Counted from the stretch's first letter, positions 51,828 through 61,199 are shown. The stretch: DNA of 64,000 nucleotides from Hymenobacter ruricola (GCF_015694525.1 NZ_JADQDM010000015.1:1-64000), one strand, 5' to 3'. Translations and numbers: made by a program. The notes: generated from the sequence alone by a model not told the origin.

Positions 51828-51841
51828 AAAACCATTCCATA

Positions 51842-52573
51842 TTACACGTTGCGCTTGAGCTCGAAATTTTTGCCCAGGTACACGCGGCGCACGGTTTCGT
51901 CACCGGCCAGCTCTTCGGCGGTGCCGGCTTTCAGGAGCTTGCCCTCGAAGAGCAGGTAGGCGCGGTCCACGATGCTGAGGGTGGAGTTCACGTCGTGGTC
52001 GGTGATGAGCACGCCGATGCCGCGGTGCTTGAGCTTGGCCACGATGCCCTGAATTTCTTCGGTAGCGATGGGGTCAACGCCCGCAAACGGCTCGTCTAGT
52101 AGCACAAATTTGGGGTCGACGGCCAGGGCGCGGGCTATTTCGGTGCGGCGGCGCTCGCCGCCACTCAGCACCTTGCCCAGGTTTTTGCGCACGTGGCCGA
52201 GGCTAAATTCTTCCAGCAGCTCTTCCACTTTGGCCTGGCGGGCTTCTTTTTTCATGGCAGTCATTTCGAGCACGGCCATGATGTTTTCCTCCACGCTCAG
52301 GTCGCGAAACACGCTGGCTTCCTGCGCCAGATAGCCCACGCCCAGCCGCGCACGCTGGTAGATGGGCATGGTCGTGATTTCGGTGCTGTCGAGAAAGATG
52401 CGGCCGGCGTTGGGCTTCACCATGCCCACCATCATGTAGAAGCAGGTGGTTTTGCCGGCGCCGTTGGGGCCCAACAGCCCCACAATTTCGCCCTGCTCCA
52501 CGGTCACCGACATGTCGTTGACGACGGTGCGGGCTTTGTATTTTTTGATGAGGTGCTCGGCGCGAAGAATCAT
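51842..52573 (-). CDS. lptB: LPS export ABC transporter ATP-binding protein
   Basis: 243 residues. Walker A GPNGAGKT at 35-42, FYMMVGMVKPNAG, TTMPIYQRARLGVGYLAQEASVFR (the Q-loop form typical of LptB), LSGGERRRTEIARAL and LLDEPFAGVDPIA, then ITDHDV. It powers LPS extraction by LptFG. Start at MILRAEHLIKKY (52573), because a TACCTTTG box ends four bases upstream; a longer frame exists but is not conserved. Confidence 0.94.
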   Translation of the reverse strand: MILRAEHLIKKYKARTVVNDMSVTVEQGEIVGLLGPNGAGKTTCFYMMVGMVKPNAGRIFLDSTEITTMPIYQRARLGVGYLAQEASVFRDLSVEENIMAVLEMTAMKKEARQAKVEELLEEFSLGHVRKNLGKVLSGGERRRTEIARALAVDPKFVLLDEPFAGVDPIATEEIQGIVAKLKHRGIGVLITDHDVNSTLSIVDRAYLLFEGKLLKAGTAEELAGDETVRRVYLGKNFELKRNV

Positions 52574-52577
52574 AAAG

Positions 52578-52585
52578 CAAAGGTA
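52578..52585 (-). promoter_or_regulatory. -7 box TACCTTTG of lptB (leaderless)
   Basis: On the minus strand TACCTTTG ends at 52578, four bases before the ATG at 52573. With the usual -7 spacing transcription would begin at or next to the start codon. Confidence 0.6.
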
Positions 52586-52722
52586 AGGCCTTGCGGCATG
52601 GCGGATGAACCGGCGAAACCAACGATTGCCGGACCCCAATTATTCGGCTTGCCTAACAATTGACTTGAATTTTTCCGTTACTTTTAACCCCACAACTCAA
52701 CCCACCCCAAATTTTACTTTAT

Positions 52723-54009
52723 ATGACGGTAAAAACCCTACTCCTCGCGGGAGGCGCGCTGCTGGCCAGTGCCTCGGCGGCATCCGCCAGTGGCTTCCAA
52801 GTGAACCTGGGCGGCCAGAAAAACGTGGGCATGGGCGGCGTCGGCGTGGGCTTATCGCTCGACCAGGCCGCCATGTTCTACAACCCCGGCGCCCTGGCCA
52901 TGGTGCGCGACAACGGCGTGCAGGTTGGCGTGAACGCGGCGATGGCCCGCATCAGCTTCCGCAGCGAAAACGGCGGCGACCAGCGCGCCCTGCAGAACAG
53001 CGTGGTGACGCCCTTCAACTTCTACGCCGGCTTCGGGCCCAAAGACGCCAAGTACAAGTTCGGCGTGGCCGTGTACACGCCCTACGGCAACAAGGTGAAG
53101 TACGCCGACGGCTGGGAAGGCCGCTACGCCCTCACCGAAATCAACCTGCAGTCCATCTACGTGCAGCCCACCTTCTCGTACGCCATCACGCCGCAGCTGA
53201 GCGTGGGCGCCGGCCTGATGATTCTGGCCTACGGCTCGGTGAACCTGCAAAAGGACCTGCCCCTGCCCACCGGCCCGGGCCACATCGAACTCGACGGCAA
53301 GGCCAAAACGCAGTTTGGCTACAACGCCGGCGTGTTCTTCAAGCCCTCCGACAAGCTGAGCGTGGGCGTGAGCTACCGCTCGCAGATTAACGCCGACGTA
53401 GAAAACGGCAAAATCACTTACACCGGCCTGCCCACCGGCGCCAGCGCGGCCCTCATCAATTCGCAGTTCACGGCCAACAAGTTTGCGGCCACGCTGCCCC
53501 TGCCGGCCGTGGCCAGCCTGGGCATCGGCATCATGCCCACCGACAAGCTGACCCTGGGCTTCGACGCGGCCCTGACCTTCTGGAGCAAGTACCGCACCCT
53601 CGACTTTGCCTTCAGCAGCGACAACGGCGGCACTGGCCTGGTGGGCAACCGCCCCACCAGCACCTCCGTGCGCAACTACCAGGACGCTCTGGCCTTCCGG
53701 GTGGGCGGCCAGTACCTGGTGAGCGACAAGCTGGCCGTGCGCGCCGGCGCTTCCTACGACTTCTCGGCCGTGCGCGACGGCTACGTGAGCCCCGAAACCC
53801 CCGACGCCAACCGCGCCATTGGCACGCTGGGCCTCTCCTACCAGGTGACGGACCACCTCGGCGTGGACGCTTCGTTCCTGTTTGAAGCCCTGATGCAGCG
53901 CAGCCAGAGCCAGCAGGACCTGCTGAACGTGGGCACCACCGACCGCGTGGCCGGCACCTTCCGCACCAATGCCTACATCCCCGGCATCGGCCTGCACTAC
54001 AAATTCTAA
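52723..54009 (+). CDS. OmpP1/FadL-family outer-membrane transporter
   Basis: 428 residues. Signal peptide (MTVKTLLLAGGALLASASAASA), then SGFQVNLGGQKNVGMGGVGVGL and DQAAMFYNPGALAMV, the N-terminal hatch typical of FadL/TodX proteins. Many barrel strands follow, ending in YIPGIGLHYKF with terminal Phe. FadL proteins take up long-chain fatty acids or other hydrophobic molecules. It is 30 bp before an SGNH lipoprotein gene; such pairs recur in Bacteroidota, and the lipoprotein may release lipids for uptake. Confidence 0.92.
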   Translation: MTVKTLLLAGGALLASASAASASGFQVNLGGQKNVGMGGVGVGLSLDQAAMFYNPGALAMVRDNGVQVGVNAAMARISFRSENGGDQRALQNSVVTPFNFYAGFGPKDAKYKFGVAVYTPYGNKVKYADGWEGRYALTEINLQSIYVQPTFSYAITPQLSVGAGLMILAYGSVNLQKDLPLPTGPGHIELDGKAKTQFGYNAGVFFKPSDKLSVGVSYRSQINADVENGKITYTGLPTGASAALINSQFTANKFAATLPLPAVASLGIGIMPTDKLTLGFDAALTFWSKYRTLDFAFSSDNGGTGLVGNRPTSTSVRNYQDALAFRVGGQYLVSDKLAVRAGASYDFSAVRDGYVSPETPDANRAIGTLGLSYQVTDHLGVDASFLFEALMQRSQSQQDLLNVGTTDRVAGTFRTNAYIPGIGLHYKF

Positions 54010-54039
54010 TTTCCCACCCGAACCTAAGTCTTTGCTTTT

Positions 54040-55485
54040 ATGAAACTGTTTATCAAACGTTCGGCGCCCGTGCTGGGCTTGTTGGGCCTGGGACTGGCGG
54101 GCTGCCAGCCCAATATTGACGAACCCAAAGCCAGCGCCGGGCAGGCCAACTTTGCGACGTACATCGCGGTGGGCAACTCGCTCACGGCCGGTTACAGCGA
54201 CAACGGACTGTACCTGGAAGGCCAGCAAAACTCCTATCCGTCCATTCTGGCACAGCAGTTTGCGAAAGTAGGCGGCGGCCCCTTCGTGCAGCCCCTTTTC
54301 GACGGGGCCAACCAGTCGAACGGCAGCGGCTACCTGAAAATTGCGGGCTTCGTGAACGGTTCGCCCTCTTTGGCTCTCGAAACCAGCAGCTTGGCGGTGA
54401 TAAGCGGCAGCCAAGCTGCCGGCACCAACCTATTGGCCAAGGCGACGGCCAGCGCACAAAACCAGAACCTCGGCGTGCCCGGCATCCGCGTGGCCGACGT
54501 GCAAACGGCGGGCTACGGCTTCAACAACCCCGCGGGCTTCAACAACTATTTTGAGCGCCTGCTCGGCAGTGCCAATGCCACGGCAAGCTACCAGCAATAC
54601 GTGCAGGAACGGGTCAATACGCTGAAGCCCACCTTCTTCACCAATTGGTTGGGCAACAACGACGTGCTCGGGTACGCCACTTCTGGCGGGGTTGCGCCCA
54701 TGACGACGGAGGCCGAGTTTACCCTCAAATACAACGCCATCACCGACGTGCTGACGGCGGGCGGCGCCAAAGGACTGCTGGCAACTATTCCGAACGTGGC
54801 CAACGTCCCCTTGTTCACCACTGTGCCCACAGCCGCCGTTATTGCTCAAATCAACGCTACGCCCATTCCGGCGACGCTGGAACCTACCATTAAGGCCGCA
54901 CTGGGCCTGCCCCAGACCTCGCCGCTGCCGGCGGGTCTGCGCTTTGGCTTCTACATTACCACCGGCGCCGGTGTTAAGCGCCTAGCCACCCCCAGCGACC
55001 TGCTGCTCCTGACGGCCCAAGCAGCTATCAATGTGCCTTCGACCAACCCCATGCAGCCTTTCCCGTCGGGCGTGGGACTCGAAATCCCCGGCGCTCCTGC
55101 CGCTACGGTCACGGCGCTGGCGGCCTCGTCTAATGCATTGGCCACCAACTTCGTCCTCGACCAGGCTGAGGTGGCTGCTGTGCAGACCCGCACGGCGGCC
55201 CTCAATGCCGTCATCACCACCACGGCCAATCAGAAAGGGCTGGCGGTATTTGATTCCAACACGTTCTTCAACGGCGTGGCTACCAATGGCCTGGTGATAA
55301 ACGCAGTAAATAATTCGGCTGCTTTTGTTACGGGCAACCTATTTTCGCTGGACGGCGTGCACCCCACGCCCCGCGGCTACGCCGTGGTAGCCAACGAGAT
55401 GATTCGGGCCATCAACGCCAAGTACGGCTCGGCCGTGCCCGGCGTGGACGCCACGCAGTACCGCGGCGTGAAATTCCCGCAGTAG
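54040..55485 (+). CDS. SGNH/GDSL-type hydrolase lipoprotein
   Basis: 481 residues. Lipobox LAGC, Cys 22. The nucleophile block is YIAVGNSLTAGYSDNGLY with Ser47; TNWLGNNDVLGYA supplies the Gly/Asn block; the end holds SLDGVHPTPRGYAVVANEM with the catalytic Asp/His. Between lies a large Ala/Thr-rich region of unknown use. It is probably an esterase or lipase anchored in the outer membrane, in an operon with the FadL-like gene. Confidence 0.9.
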   Translation: MKLFIKRSAPVLGLLGLGLAGCQPNIDEPKASAGQANFATYIAVGNSLTAGYSDNGLYLEGQQNSYPSILAQQFAKVGGGPFVQPLFDGANQSNGSGYLKIAGFVNGSPSLALETSSLAVISGSQAAGTNLLAKATASAQNQNLGVPGIRVADVQTAGYGFNNPAGFNNYFERLLGSANATASYQQYVQERVNTLKPTFFTNWLGNNDVLGYATSGGVAPMTTEAEFTLKYNAITDVLTAGGAKGLLATIPNVANVPLFTTVPTAAVIAQINATPIPATLEPTIKAALGLPQTSPLPAGLRFGFYITTGAGVKRLATPSDLLLLTAQAAINVPSTNPMQPFPSGVGLEIPGAPAATVTALAASSNALATNFVLDQAEVAAVQTRTAALNAVITTTANQKGLAVFDSNTFFNGVATNGLVINAVNNSAAFVTGNLFSLDGVHPTPRGYAVVANEMIRAINAKYGSAVPGVDATQYRGVKFPQ

Positions 55486-55513
55486 CACTGAAGCCGCTCG
55501 GCTTCATTTAATA

Positions 55514-55547
55514 AAAAATGCCTTCTCCATTTGGGGAAGGCATTTTT
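55514..55547. terminator. Bidirectional terminator
   Basis: Stem 55514-55528 with 55533-55547 (AAAAATGCCTTC core), one G-T pair, loop ATTT, T5 on both strands. It separates the convergent SGNH and YpdA genes. Confidence 0.9.
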
Positions 55548-55578
55548 GTTGGTTCTAGAATACCGCTTTGCATATTGC

Positions 55579-56556
55579 CTACGCTAGGAGTGTAGCAACC
55601 CTAGGAGCCAAGTACGCCGCAATGAGCTGGGCGTGGTGCCGGCCGTTTTCGATGAACCAGCGGCTGGTGGCCCGGCCGCCGCACACGGTGCCGGCCACGA
55701 ACACGCCGGGCCGCGTGGTTTCGTGGGTAGCGGGGTTGAAGAGCGGGGCGCGGGCCTCATCCTGCGGGTCGGGCTCGATGCCGAGGCGGCCGAGCAGGGC
55801 CTCGTCCGGGTGGTAGCCGGTGAGGGCGTACACGCAACTGCTGGGAATGGTGAGCGGGCCGTCGGGCGTTAGCACGTCGATGGCCCCGGGCCCAATGGCG
55901 GTGACGCAGGTGTTAAAATGCGCCGTGATGCGGCCTTCGGCAATGCGGTTGACGAGGTCGGGCCGAATCCAATACTTCACCGATTGGCTGATTTCGGGGC
56001 CGCGCACAATGAGCGTGACGTGGGCGCCGGCGCGGGTGAGCTGCAGGGCGGCTTTGGCCGAGGAATTTTTGGCGCCGATGACGACGACTTCCTGGCCCAC
56101 GTGCTCGTAGGGCTCTTTGTAGTAGTGCCGCACGTGAGGCAGGTCTTCGCCGGGCACGCCCAGCGGGTTGGGCAGGTCGTAGAAGCCGGTGGCTACGATG
56201 ACGTTGCGGGTCGGGATTTCGCCCTGGTCGGTGGTCACGGTAAAATTGCCTTGCTCGCCGTCGAGCTTCAGCACTCGCTCGTAGAGGCGCAGGGTCAGCT
56301 TTTCGGCGCGGGCCACGCGCTGGTAATAGTCGAGGGCGTCTTCGCGCAAGGGTTTGTAGTGGGCGGTGGGAAAGGGGTAGCCGCCGATTTCGAGCAGCTC
56401 GGGCGTGGAGAAAAACTCCATGTTGGTGGGGTAGCCGATGATGGAATTAACCAGCGCGCCCTTTTCCACAATGGCCACTTGCAGGCCTTTGCGCTGGGTT
56501 TCGAGGGCGCAGGCCAGGCCCACGGGGCCGGCCCCGATGATGAGAACGTCGAGCAT
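55579..56556 (-). CDS. YpdA family bacillithiol-disulfide reductase-like FAD protein
   Basis: 325 residues. FAD motif IIGAGPVGLACAL at 5-17, NADPH motif VIGAKNSSAKAAL near 165. VNSIIGYPTNMEFFSTPELLEIGG and VKYWIRPDLVNRI are signatures of YpdA, which lacks the CxxC of thioredoxin reductase; indeed no CxxC is present. GVFVAGTVCGG near the end holds the conserved Cys. It should reduce bacillithiol disulfide, so the host probably makes bacillithiol. Confidence 0.92.
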   Translation of the reverse strand: MLDVLIIGAGPVGLACALETQRKGLQVAIVEKGALVNSIIGYPTNMEFFSTPELLEIGGYPFPTAHYKPLREDALDYYQRVARAEKLTLRLYERVLKLDGEQGNFTVTTDQGEIPTRNVIVATGFYDLPNPLGVPGEDLPHVRHYYKEPYEHVGQEVVVIGAKNSSAKAALQLTRAGAHVTLIVRGPEISQSVKYWIRPDLVNRIAEGRITAHFNTCVTAIGPGAIDVLTPDGPLTIPSSCVYALTGYHPDEALLGRLGIEPDPQDEARAPLFNPATHETTRPGVFVAGTVCGGRATSRWFIENGRHHAQLIAAYLAPRVATLLA

Positions 56557-56596
56557 ATTTAGGTGTCCAACTTGCAGTTGGAGAATTGTTGAGTGA

Positions 56597-56690
56597 AGTA
56601 GCGCGAACTTTGTAGTTCGCGTCCCCGCGCCGTTAACAACCGGATTGGCGGTAGTCGTTCTGGGACGCGAACTACAAAGTTCGCGCTACT
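56597..56690. repeat. Nested palindrome element, family B copy 3
   Basis: Perfect 29-bp arms, 56597-56625 and 56662-56690, starting AGTAGCGCGAACTTTGTAG. Each arm contains GCGAACT-TTGT-AGTTCGC. It lies in the divergent gap between YpdA and the methyltransferase, 14 bp before the methyltransferase ATG. Confidence 0.9.
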
Positions 56691-56704
56691 TGCGCGCTAC
56701 CTCT

Positions 56705-57619
56705 ATGCGTACCTGCGACCTGTGCGGCAGCACCGATTTCAAAAAGCTGCCTTTTTACTACGAATTCGAGGGCCAAAGGCTGCAAGGCACCCAGTGCCGC
56801 AACTGCGACCTCATGTTTCTGGACCCGCAGCCCACGCCGGCGCAGCTGGAACGGCTCTACGGCAAAGACTACTTTACCGAGCGGCCCAACTACGACCGCA
56901 CCCAGCAGGATGTGGTGTTCATCGAGGAAGGCCAGAAGCAGGAAGCAATAAACCAGCTCCGGCCCGACAAGTTCACCAACTACATCCTGGCCAAGTACCC
57001 CGGCCGCAAGTTCCGCTACCTGGAGGTGGGCTGCGGCCCCGGCTACACCCTCAAAAGCCTGGAAGCCATGGGCTGGCAAAGCCACGGCCTGGAAATATCC
57101 GAGCACGCCGCCGACTTTGCCCGCCGCGAGCTGCACCTGCCGGTGGTGACGGGCAACATCGAAACCACCGAAGATTTCCACGAAAGCCAGTTCGACCTGG
57201 CCTACATGGGCGACGTGCTGGAGCACCTGCTCTCGCCCAGCGCCACGCTGGCCAAGTTTCACCACATTCTGGAGCCGGGCGGGCTGCTGGTGCTGGCCCT
57301 GCCGGCCACGCTCAACCTGCCCACCGTGCGCCTGGGGTTTGCCGCTTACGGCGTGCTGGGCAAAGAGCGCAAAATGGACATTCCGCCCTACCACCTGTTC
57401 GAGTTCACGCCGGCCACCATCACCAAAACGCTGAAGAAGCAGGGCTTTGAAGTGGTGGAGCTGCTGAACCCGGTGAAGCCACCCAAGAACATTCGCCTGG
57501 GCGGCAGCGTGGTGGAGAAGGTGAGCAAGCTGGCCGGGCAATACCCCACGTATTATTTGAACAAGCTGACGGGCCGGTTTGGGGACAGAATGTTTGTGGT
57601 GGCGCGGAACGTGAAGTAG
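56705..57619 (+). CDS. Class I SAM-dependent methyltransferase with N-terminal zinc ribbon
   Basis: 304 residues from MRTCDLCGSTDFKKLPFYYE. Zinc ribbon CxxC at 4-7 and CRNCD at about 32-35, as in the TylF/CmcI-like or 'methyltransf_23 with ribbon' proteins of surface polysaccharide loci. Methyltransferase motif I is YLEVGCGPGYTLKSLE near 108-123, then GDVLEHL and LEPGGLLVLALPATLN. The last TAG is provided by the family B repeat directly behind it. Substrate unknown. Confidence 0.9.
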   Translation: MRTCDLCGSTDFKKLPFYYEFEGQRLQGTQCRNCDLMFLDPQPTPAQLERLYGKDYFTERPNYDRTQQDVVFIEEGQKQEAINQLRPDKFTNYILAKYPGRKFRYLEVGCGPGYTLKSLEAMGWQSHGLEISEHAADFARRELHLPVVTGNIETTEDFHESQFDLAYMGDVLEHLLSPSATLAKFHHILEPGGLLVLALPATLNLPTVRLGFAAYGVLGKERKMDIPPYHLFEFTPATITKTLKKQGFEVVELLNPVKPPKNIRLGGSVVEKVSKLAGQYPTYYLNKLTGRFGDRMFVVARNVK

Positions 57620-57739
57620 CGCGGACTTTTAGTCTGCGAGTATGTTGCTTGAGTTAAAAAGCTAACAATGCAAAAAAGCCTGAGGCATAGCTGCTTCAGG
57701 CTTTTTGCAACAGTCTTACGGGTTGAAAATCCGCGCTAC
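57616..57739. repeat. Nested palindrome element, family B copy 4, spanning two convergent stop codons
   Basis: Left GTAGCGCGGACT-TTT-AGTCTGCG from 57616; right TCCGCGCTAC at 57730-57739. The TAG of the left end is the stop of 56705-57619, and the mirrored TAG at 57736-57738 is the stop of the phosphatase. Inside lies the terminator at 57670-57708. Confidence 0.75.
57670..57708. terminator. Bidirectional terminator
   Basis: GCAAAAAAGCCTGA and mirrored TCAGGCTTTTTGC with an inner GCATAGC loop; T5 to T6 on both strands. Between convergent methyltransferase and phosphatase genes. Confidence 0.9.
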
Positions 57740-59841
57740 AGCTTGATGGTCCGCTTGGAAACCACTTGGCCATTAATCGTGACGGCGGCCACGTAGAGGC
57801 CGGCCTGCAGGCGGCTGCCGTCCACAGCCACGGAGTGAGCGCCGGCGCTGAAGCCCTTGTTGGTCAGCACGCTTTGCACACGGCGGCCCATTTCGTCGAA
57901 CAGCTCCACCGTGACGGCGCCGGGCGCGGCCAGCGTGAAGGCAACGTCGAACTGGTTGAGGAAAGGCACAGGGCTGAGTTGCAGGTCGGCTTTGGGGTCG
58001 TTGTTGGCGCGCAGGCCAAGGGCGGTGCCAAAGGCGGTCAGGCCCAGAAAATCGGCCATGATGGGCGTGATGGCGGTGTTGTCGAGCAGGCCGCGGCCGC
58101 TGAGCTGCTGGGCGTGGGTGTTGGTGTTGTCCTCGGCACCCACCCAAATGTCCTGCGGGGTGTGGTTGCCGGGCGTGCCGCCCTGGTTGCTGCCCACGCC
58201 GGTGCTGGCGCGGGTGCCGTTGCCGTTGGTGAGGGGATTGGAGCCGTAGGCCACCACGATGCGCTTGCCCGTGGCCGAGGCCGGCTGCGGGTAGTCTTTG
58301 CCCTGAAAGCTGTTCATCACGTAGTCGGGGAACCAGCCGCCGGCGCCGCCGTCGCCGCGCACCAGGTTGGTGGGGGTGGCGTAGCCGGCTTCGGCCGCCA
58401 CCGATTTGGTGATTTGGCCGGAGTAGGTCCGGATTTTGGTGCCGTTTTGTTGGGCATCGGCTTCGTCGTGCAGGCCCGTCACGGCAAAGCCACCGCACTC
58501 GTGGTCGGAGGTGCTAAAGATGAGCGTGTTGCCCGTAGTGGAGCGGGTGCCGAGCAGGGCGCGGCCCTCGGCCACAGCGTAGTCGAAGGCCAGCACTTCC
58601 TTAATCATGTAGTCCGACGCGTACACGTTGGCGGTGCGGGGTGTGGTGGGCGTGGCCGTGTAGTTGGCTTCGCCGCCGCCCGGCGCATAGGTCGGCTTGT
58701 CCGAATCCACGGTGTATTGGTTGGTGCCGGCAGTGGCGCCCGCCACCACCGTGATGCCGCCGGTGTTGGCGTGCTCCAGGTGGTCGATGCGGCCGGCTTC
58801 CACCATCAGAAAGAAGCCTTTGCCGTTGCTCTTGGCCTTCAGCACCTCGATGGCCATGTGGGTCATTTCGGCCAGCGAGGGCTCCCAGGGGGCACTGGTC
58901 TGCCGGTCCTGCTCGTAGTTGACGTGCGAGGCGTTGAACAGGCCGAGCAGTTTCTTGCCACCGGGGCCGAACTGGCTCAGGTTGATGTTGTTGAGGGCGT
59001 CGCGGCTGTTTACGTAGGCGTAGTTGCGCTGGCTCACGGCGTAGCCCACCACGTCCACGTCGTCGGCCCGGTTGCCGCGCAGGGTGGCGGGGGCGTTGGT
59101 GGCGGGGTCGATGATGGCGGTACCGTTGCGGTCCACGACGGTTTCGTAGGCGCTGGCAGCCGTGCGGGTGCGGGGCAGGAAGTGGCGGGCGCCGCCGCCG
59201 AGCACTACGTCCAGTTCCACGCCCACTTTGGGGGTGGGCAGTTCCCAGTCGCGGTTGGCCTGGTAGCGGAACGAGGCCGTCGGGCTGGCGTTGAACAAGC
59301 CTTCGTACTGCGCCTGCGTCGAGGCAATGTACTGGGCGGCAATGTAGTCTTCCAGGTCGCGGTACCAGATGTGGCTGGCAAAGGCGGCCGGCGTGGCGTG
59401 CGTGATGCGGGCCGTGCTCACGATGCCCACGGCGTAGCCTTGCTTTTTGGCGGCTTCGAGGATGGTTTCGATGGAGGCACCGGTGGCGGGGTTCAGCGAG
59501 ATGACTTCGTTGTCTTGCTTGCCGGGCTTGCCGCAGGCGTACACCGACGCGCCGGGCGCCGAGTCCGTAATCCACGAGTTGAGCGAGTGCGTGGTGACGG
59601 TGGCGTTGTACTTCAGCTTATCCAGCGCCAGCACCTGAAACCCGGCGTCCGAGGTAAAGCGCTTGCCCGTGGTGCCCTGGCCCATGGCCATGCGGGCGGC
59701 CGTTTTGGGCGCCAGCCCGAAGCCGTCGCCGATGTAGATGATGACGTTGTTGTTGGTGGCCGCGGCTTGCGCACGAACCTGCTGCTGCGCCGCCATGGCA
59801 GCCAGCAGCAGGCCCCCCGTGAGTAAAATTTTCGCTTTCAT
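57736..59841 (-). CDS. Secreted alkaline phosphatase with T9SS sorting domain
   Basis: 701 residues from MKAKILLTGGLLLAAMAAQQ (signal peptide to about 25). VIIYIGDGFG gives metal-binding Asp39; the nucleophile is Ser94 in WITDSAPGASVYACG; HATPAAFASH, GGGARHFLP, FFLMVEAGRIDHLEHANT and STSDHECGGFAVTG are the other metal sites. The last about 80 residues (LSPVPFLNQFDVAF, VELFDEMGRRV, AGLYVAAVTINGQ, KRTIKL) are a T9SS type A sorting tail, so the enzyme is released or bound at the cell surface, where it frees phosphate from organic esters. The upstream longer frame is not signal-like. Confidence 0.93.
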   Translation of the reverse strand: MKAKILLTGGLLLAAMAAQQQVRAQAAATNNNVIIYIGDGFGLAPKTAARMAMGQGTTGKRFTSDAGFQVLALDKLKYNATVTTHSLNSWITDSAPGASVYACGKPGKQDNEVISLNPATGASIETILEAAKKQGYAVGIVSTARITHATPAAFASHIWYRDLEDYIAAQYIASTQAQYEGLFNASPTASFRYQANRDWELPTPKVGVELDVVLGGGARHFLPRTRTAASAYETVVDRNGTAIIDPATNAPATLRGNRADDVDVVGYAVSQRNYAYVNSRDALNNINLSQFGPGGKKLLGLFNASHVNYEQDRQTSAPWEPSLAEMTHMAIEVLKAKSNGKGFFLMVEAGRIDHLEHANTGGITVVAGATAGTNQYTVDSDKPTYAPGGGEANYTATPTTPRTANVYASDYMIKEVLAFDYAVAEGRALLGTRSTTGNTLIFSTSDHECGGFAVTGLHDEADAQQNGTKIRTYSGQITKSVAAEAGYATPTNLVRGDGGAGGWFPDYVMNSFQGKDYPQPASATGKRIVVAYGSNPLTNGNGTRASTGVGSNQGGTPGNHTPQDIWVGAEDNTNTHAQQLSGRGLLDNTAITPIMADFLGLTAFGTALGLRANNDPKADLQLSPVPFLNQFDVAFTLAAPGAVTVELFDEMGRRVQSVLTNKGFSAGAHSVAVDGSRLQAGLYVAAVTINGQVVSKRTIKL

Positions 59842-60000
59842 GTAATCCGGTGTGTTAGTGAAATGAGCAGTTACCGGCCGCAAAATTGAGCGGGTGCCAT
59901 GAGGCCGGTATTACGGCTCCGTCACGGCTACATTACAAATTCAGCCGCCGCCACCGGCATTAGTAATCATTGCATAATCAACGTGGTAAGACTCAACTTC

Positions 60001-60008
60001 TACCTTTG
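60001..60008 (+). promoter_or_regulatory. -7 box TACCTTTG for the beta-propeller gene
   Basis: Full match to TAnnTTTG, 27 bases before ATG 60036, which supports that start over an upstream one at 59970. Confidence 0.65.
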
Positions 60009-60035
60009 CAGGCAGTCTTTTTACGCCTTCAGCCC

Positions 60036-61100
60036 ATGCCTTTGCCCCACCCTTCTTCTTCGTTTTTCAGCCTGCTGCTGGGCTTATTTTTTCTGGTTCT
60101 GGCGCCTTCGCTACAAGCCCGTCCCCGGCCGCTCTGCGCCTTGCCCGGCCATGAAAAACCCGTGGCGCTGCTGCGGGCCGGCAAGGCCACCTACCTCGTC
60201 ACGCAGCGCAGCGTCTTTCGGCTCGAAGGCTCGGCGCTGGTGCGCAAATACCAAGGCACGGCGCCCATTCAATGCGCCGCCCTGGCCGATACTGTGCTGT
60301 GGCTGGGCACGGCGCAGGGCCTGCTGCGCCTCAACACCCGCGCTTTCCGGCCGCGGCCGGTGGCACTACCGGTTGCTGGCGAAGCAGGGCCCAGCATCAC
60401 CACGCTGCTGCTCGACCAGCGCGGCACGCTCTGGGCCGGGGCCTTTGGCCACGGCGTGTTTCGATGGGCCGCGGGCGCTTTTGTGCAGGAGCTGAACACG
60501 CCGGCCATCAACGGCGGCGCAGCCATGGCCGACAGCTCCGTGTGGATTGCCACCAGCATTGGCCTCAACCGCCGGGTGGGCGCCGAGTGGCTGCGCTACA
60601 ACGAGGAAGGCGTGGCCAACCACGAAATCCCCGACAACATCGTGGAAAAGCTGCTGCCCGACAACGCCGGCAATCTCTGGGTCATCATGTCTGACGCCAT
60701 CTGCGTGTTTGAGAGCGGCGCCCAACGCTCGGCGGCCGAAGGCGAGCTGCCCACCGTGAAATTCCTCGGTCGCCCCGGCAACGAAGTCTACGGCGTGGCC
60801 TACGTGCCCGGCACCGGCCGCGTATTTGCCACCGCCATGGGCCTGTTGCTGCTGCCCAACGAGCCGACCGAACACGTGACCAGCTTCGCTCCTTCCACCG
60901 ACAAAATTGAGCAAAAGCGCCTGCTGCTGCCCCTCGCTCCCTTGCCCGGCGCCGGCAACCCCACGCTGCTACAAGTCGACGCCCGGCAACGCCTGTGGCT
61001 GGTGAGCGAAGCCGGCATTCAGGTATTGACAGCCAAAGAGTTTCGACGATTTGCCCAAGCCGGAAAGGACAAACCGGCCGCAGGCACGGCGAAGCTGTAG
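60036..61100 (+). CDS. Secreted beta-propeller protein (two-component regulator propeller repeats)
   Basis: 354 residues. Signal peptide SSFFSLLLGLFFLVLAPSLQA. Reg_prop-type repeats with LW/VW-x-x-(T/S)-x-x-G: LWLGTAQGLLRLN, LWAGAFGHGVFRW, VWIATSIGLNRRV, LWVIMSDAICVFE, LWLVSEAGIQVL. Such propellers are normally the sensor half of hybrid histidine kinases; here nothing follows, so the protein is a free periplasmic propeller. It may sense or bind a sugar, but that is open. Confidence 0.85.
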   Translation: MPLPHPSSSFFSLLLGLFFLVLAPSLQARPRPLCALPGHEKPVALLRAGKATYLVTQRSVFRLEGSALVRKYQGTAPIQCAALADTVLWLGTAQGLLRLNTRAFRPRPVALPVAGEAGPSITTLLLDQRGTLWAGAFGHGVFRWAAGAFVQELNTPAINGGAAMADSSVWIATSIGLNRRVGAEWLRYNEEGVANHEIPDNIVEKLLPDNAGNLWVIMSDAICVFESGAQRSAAEGELPTVKFLGRPGNEVYGVAYVPGTGRVFATAMGLLLLPNEPTEHVTSFAPSTDKIEQKRLLLPLAPLPGAGNPTLLQVDARQRLWLVSEAGIQVLTAKEFRRFAQAGKDKPAAGTAKL

Positions 61101-61127
61101 GCTGCGGCCGGCTTTTGTACGGCATGC

Positions 61128-61163
61128 AAAAAAGGCGCGAAGCAAATGCCTCGCGCCTTTTTT
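61128..61163. terminator. Bidirectional terminator
   Basis: AAAAAAGGCGCGA with TCGCGCCTTTTTT, perfect 13-bp arms and an AGCAAATGCC loop (61128-61140, 61151-61163). Between convergent propeller gene and htpG. Confidence 0.93.
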
Positions 61164-61199
61164 ATCATTCATACCCTGCGCAAACTCGCCGAGTCCACG

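Noticed and set aside
57766..59826. 686-codon open frame antisense to the phosphatase
   Set aside because: Gly/Val/His-rich frame typical of the opposite strand of GC-rich code; the phosphatase with all metal sites is clearly the gene. The same applies to the long antisense frames over htpG, glmS and the exporters.
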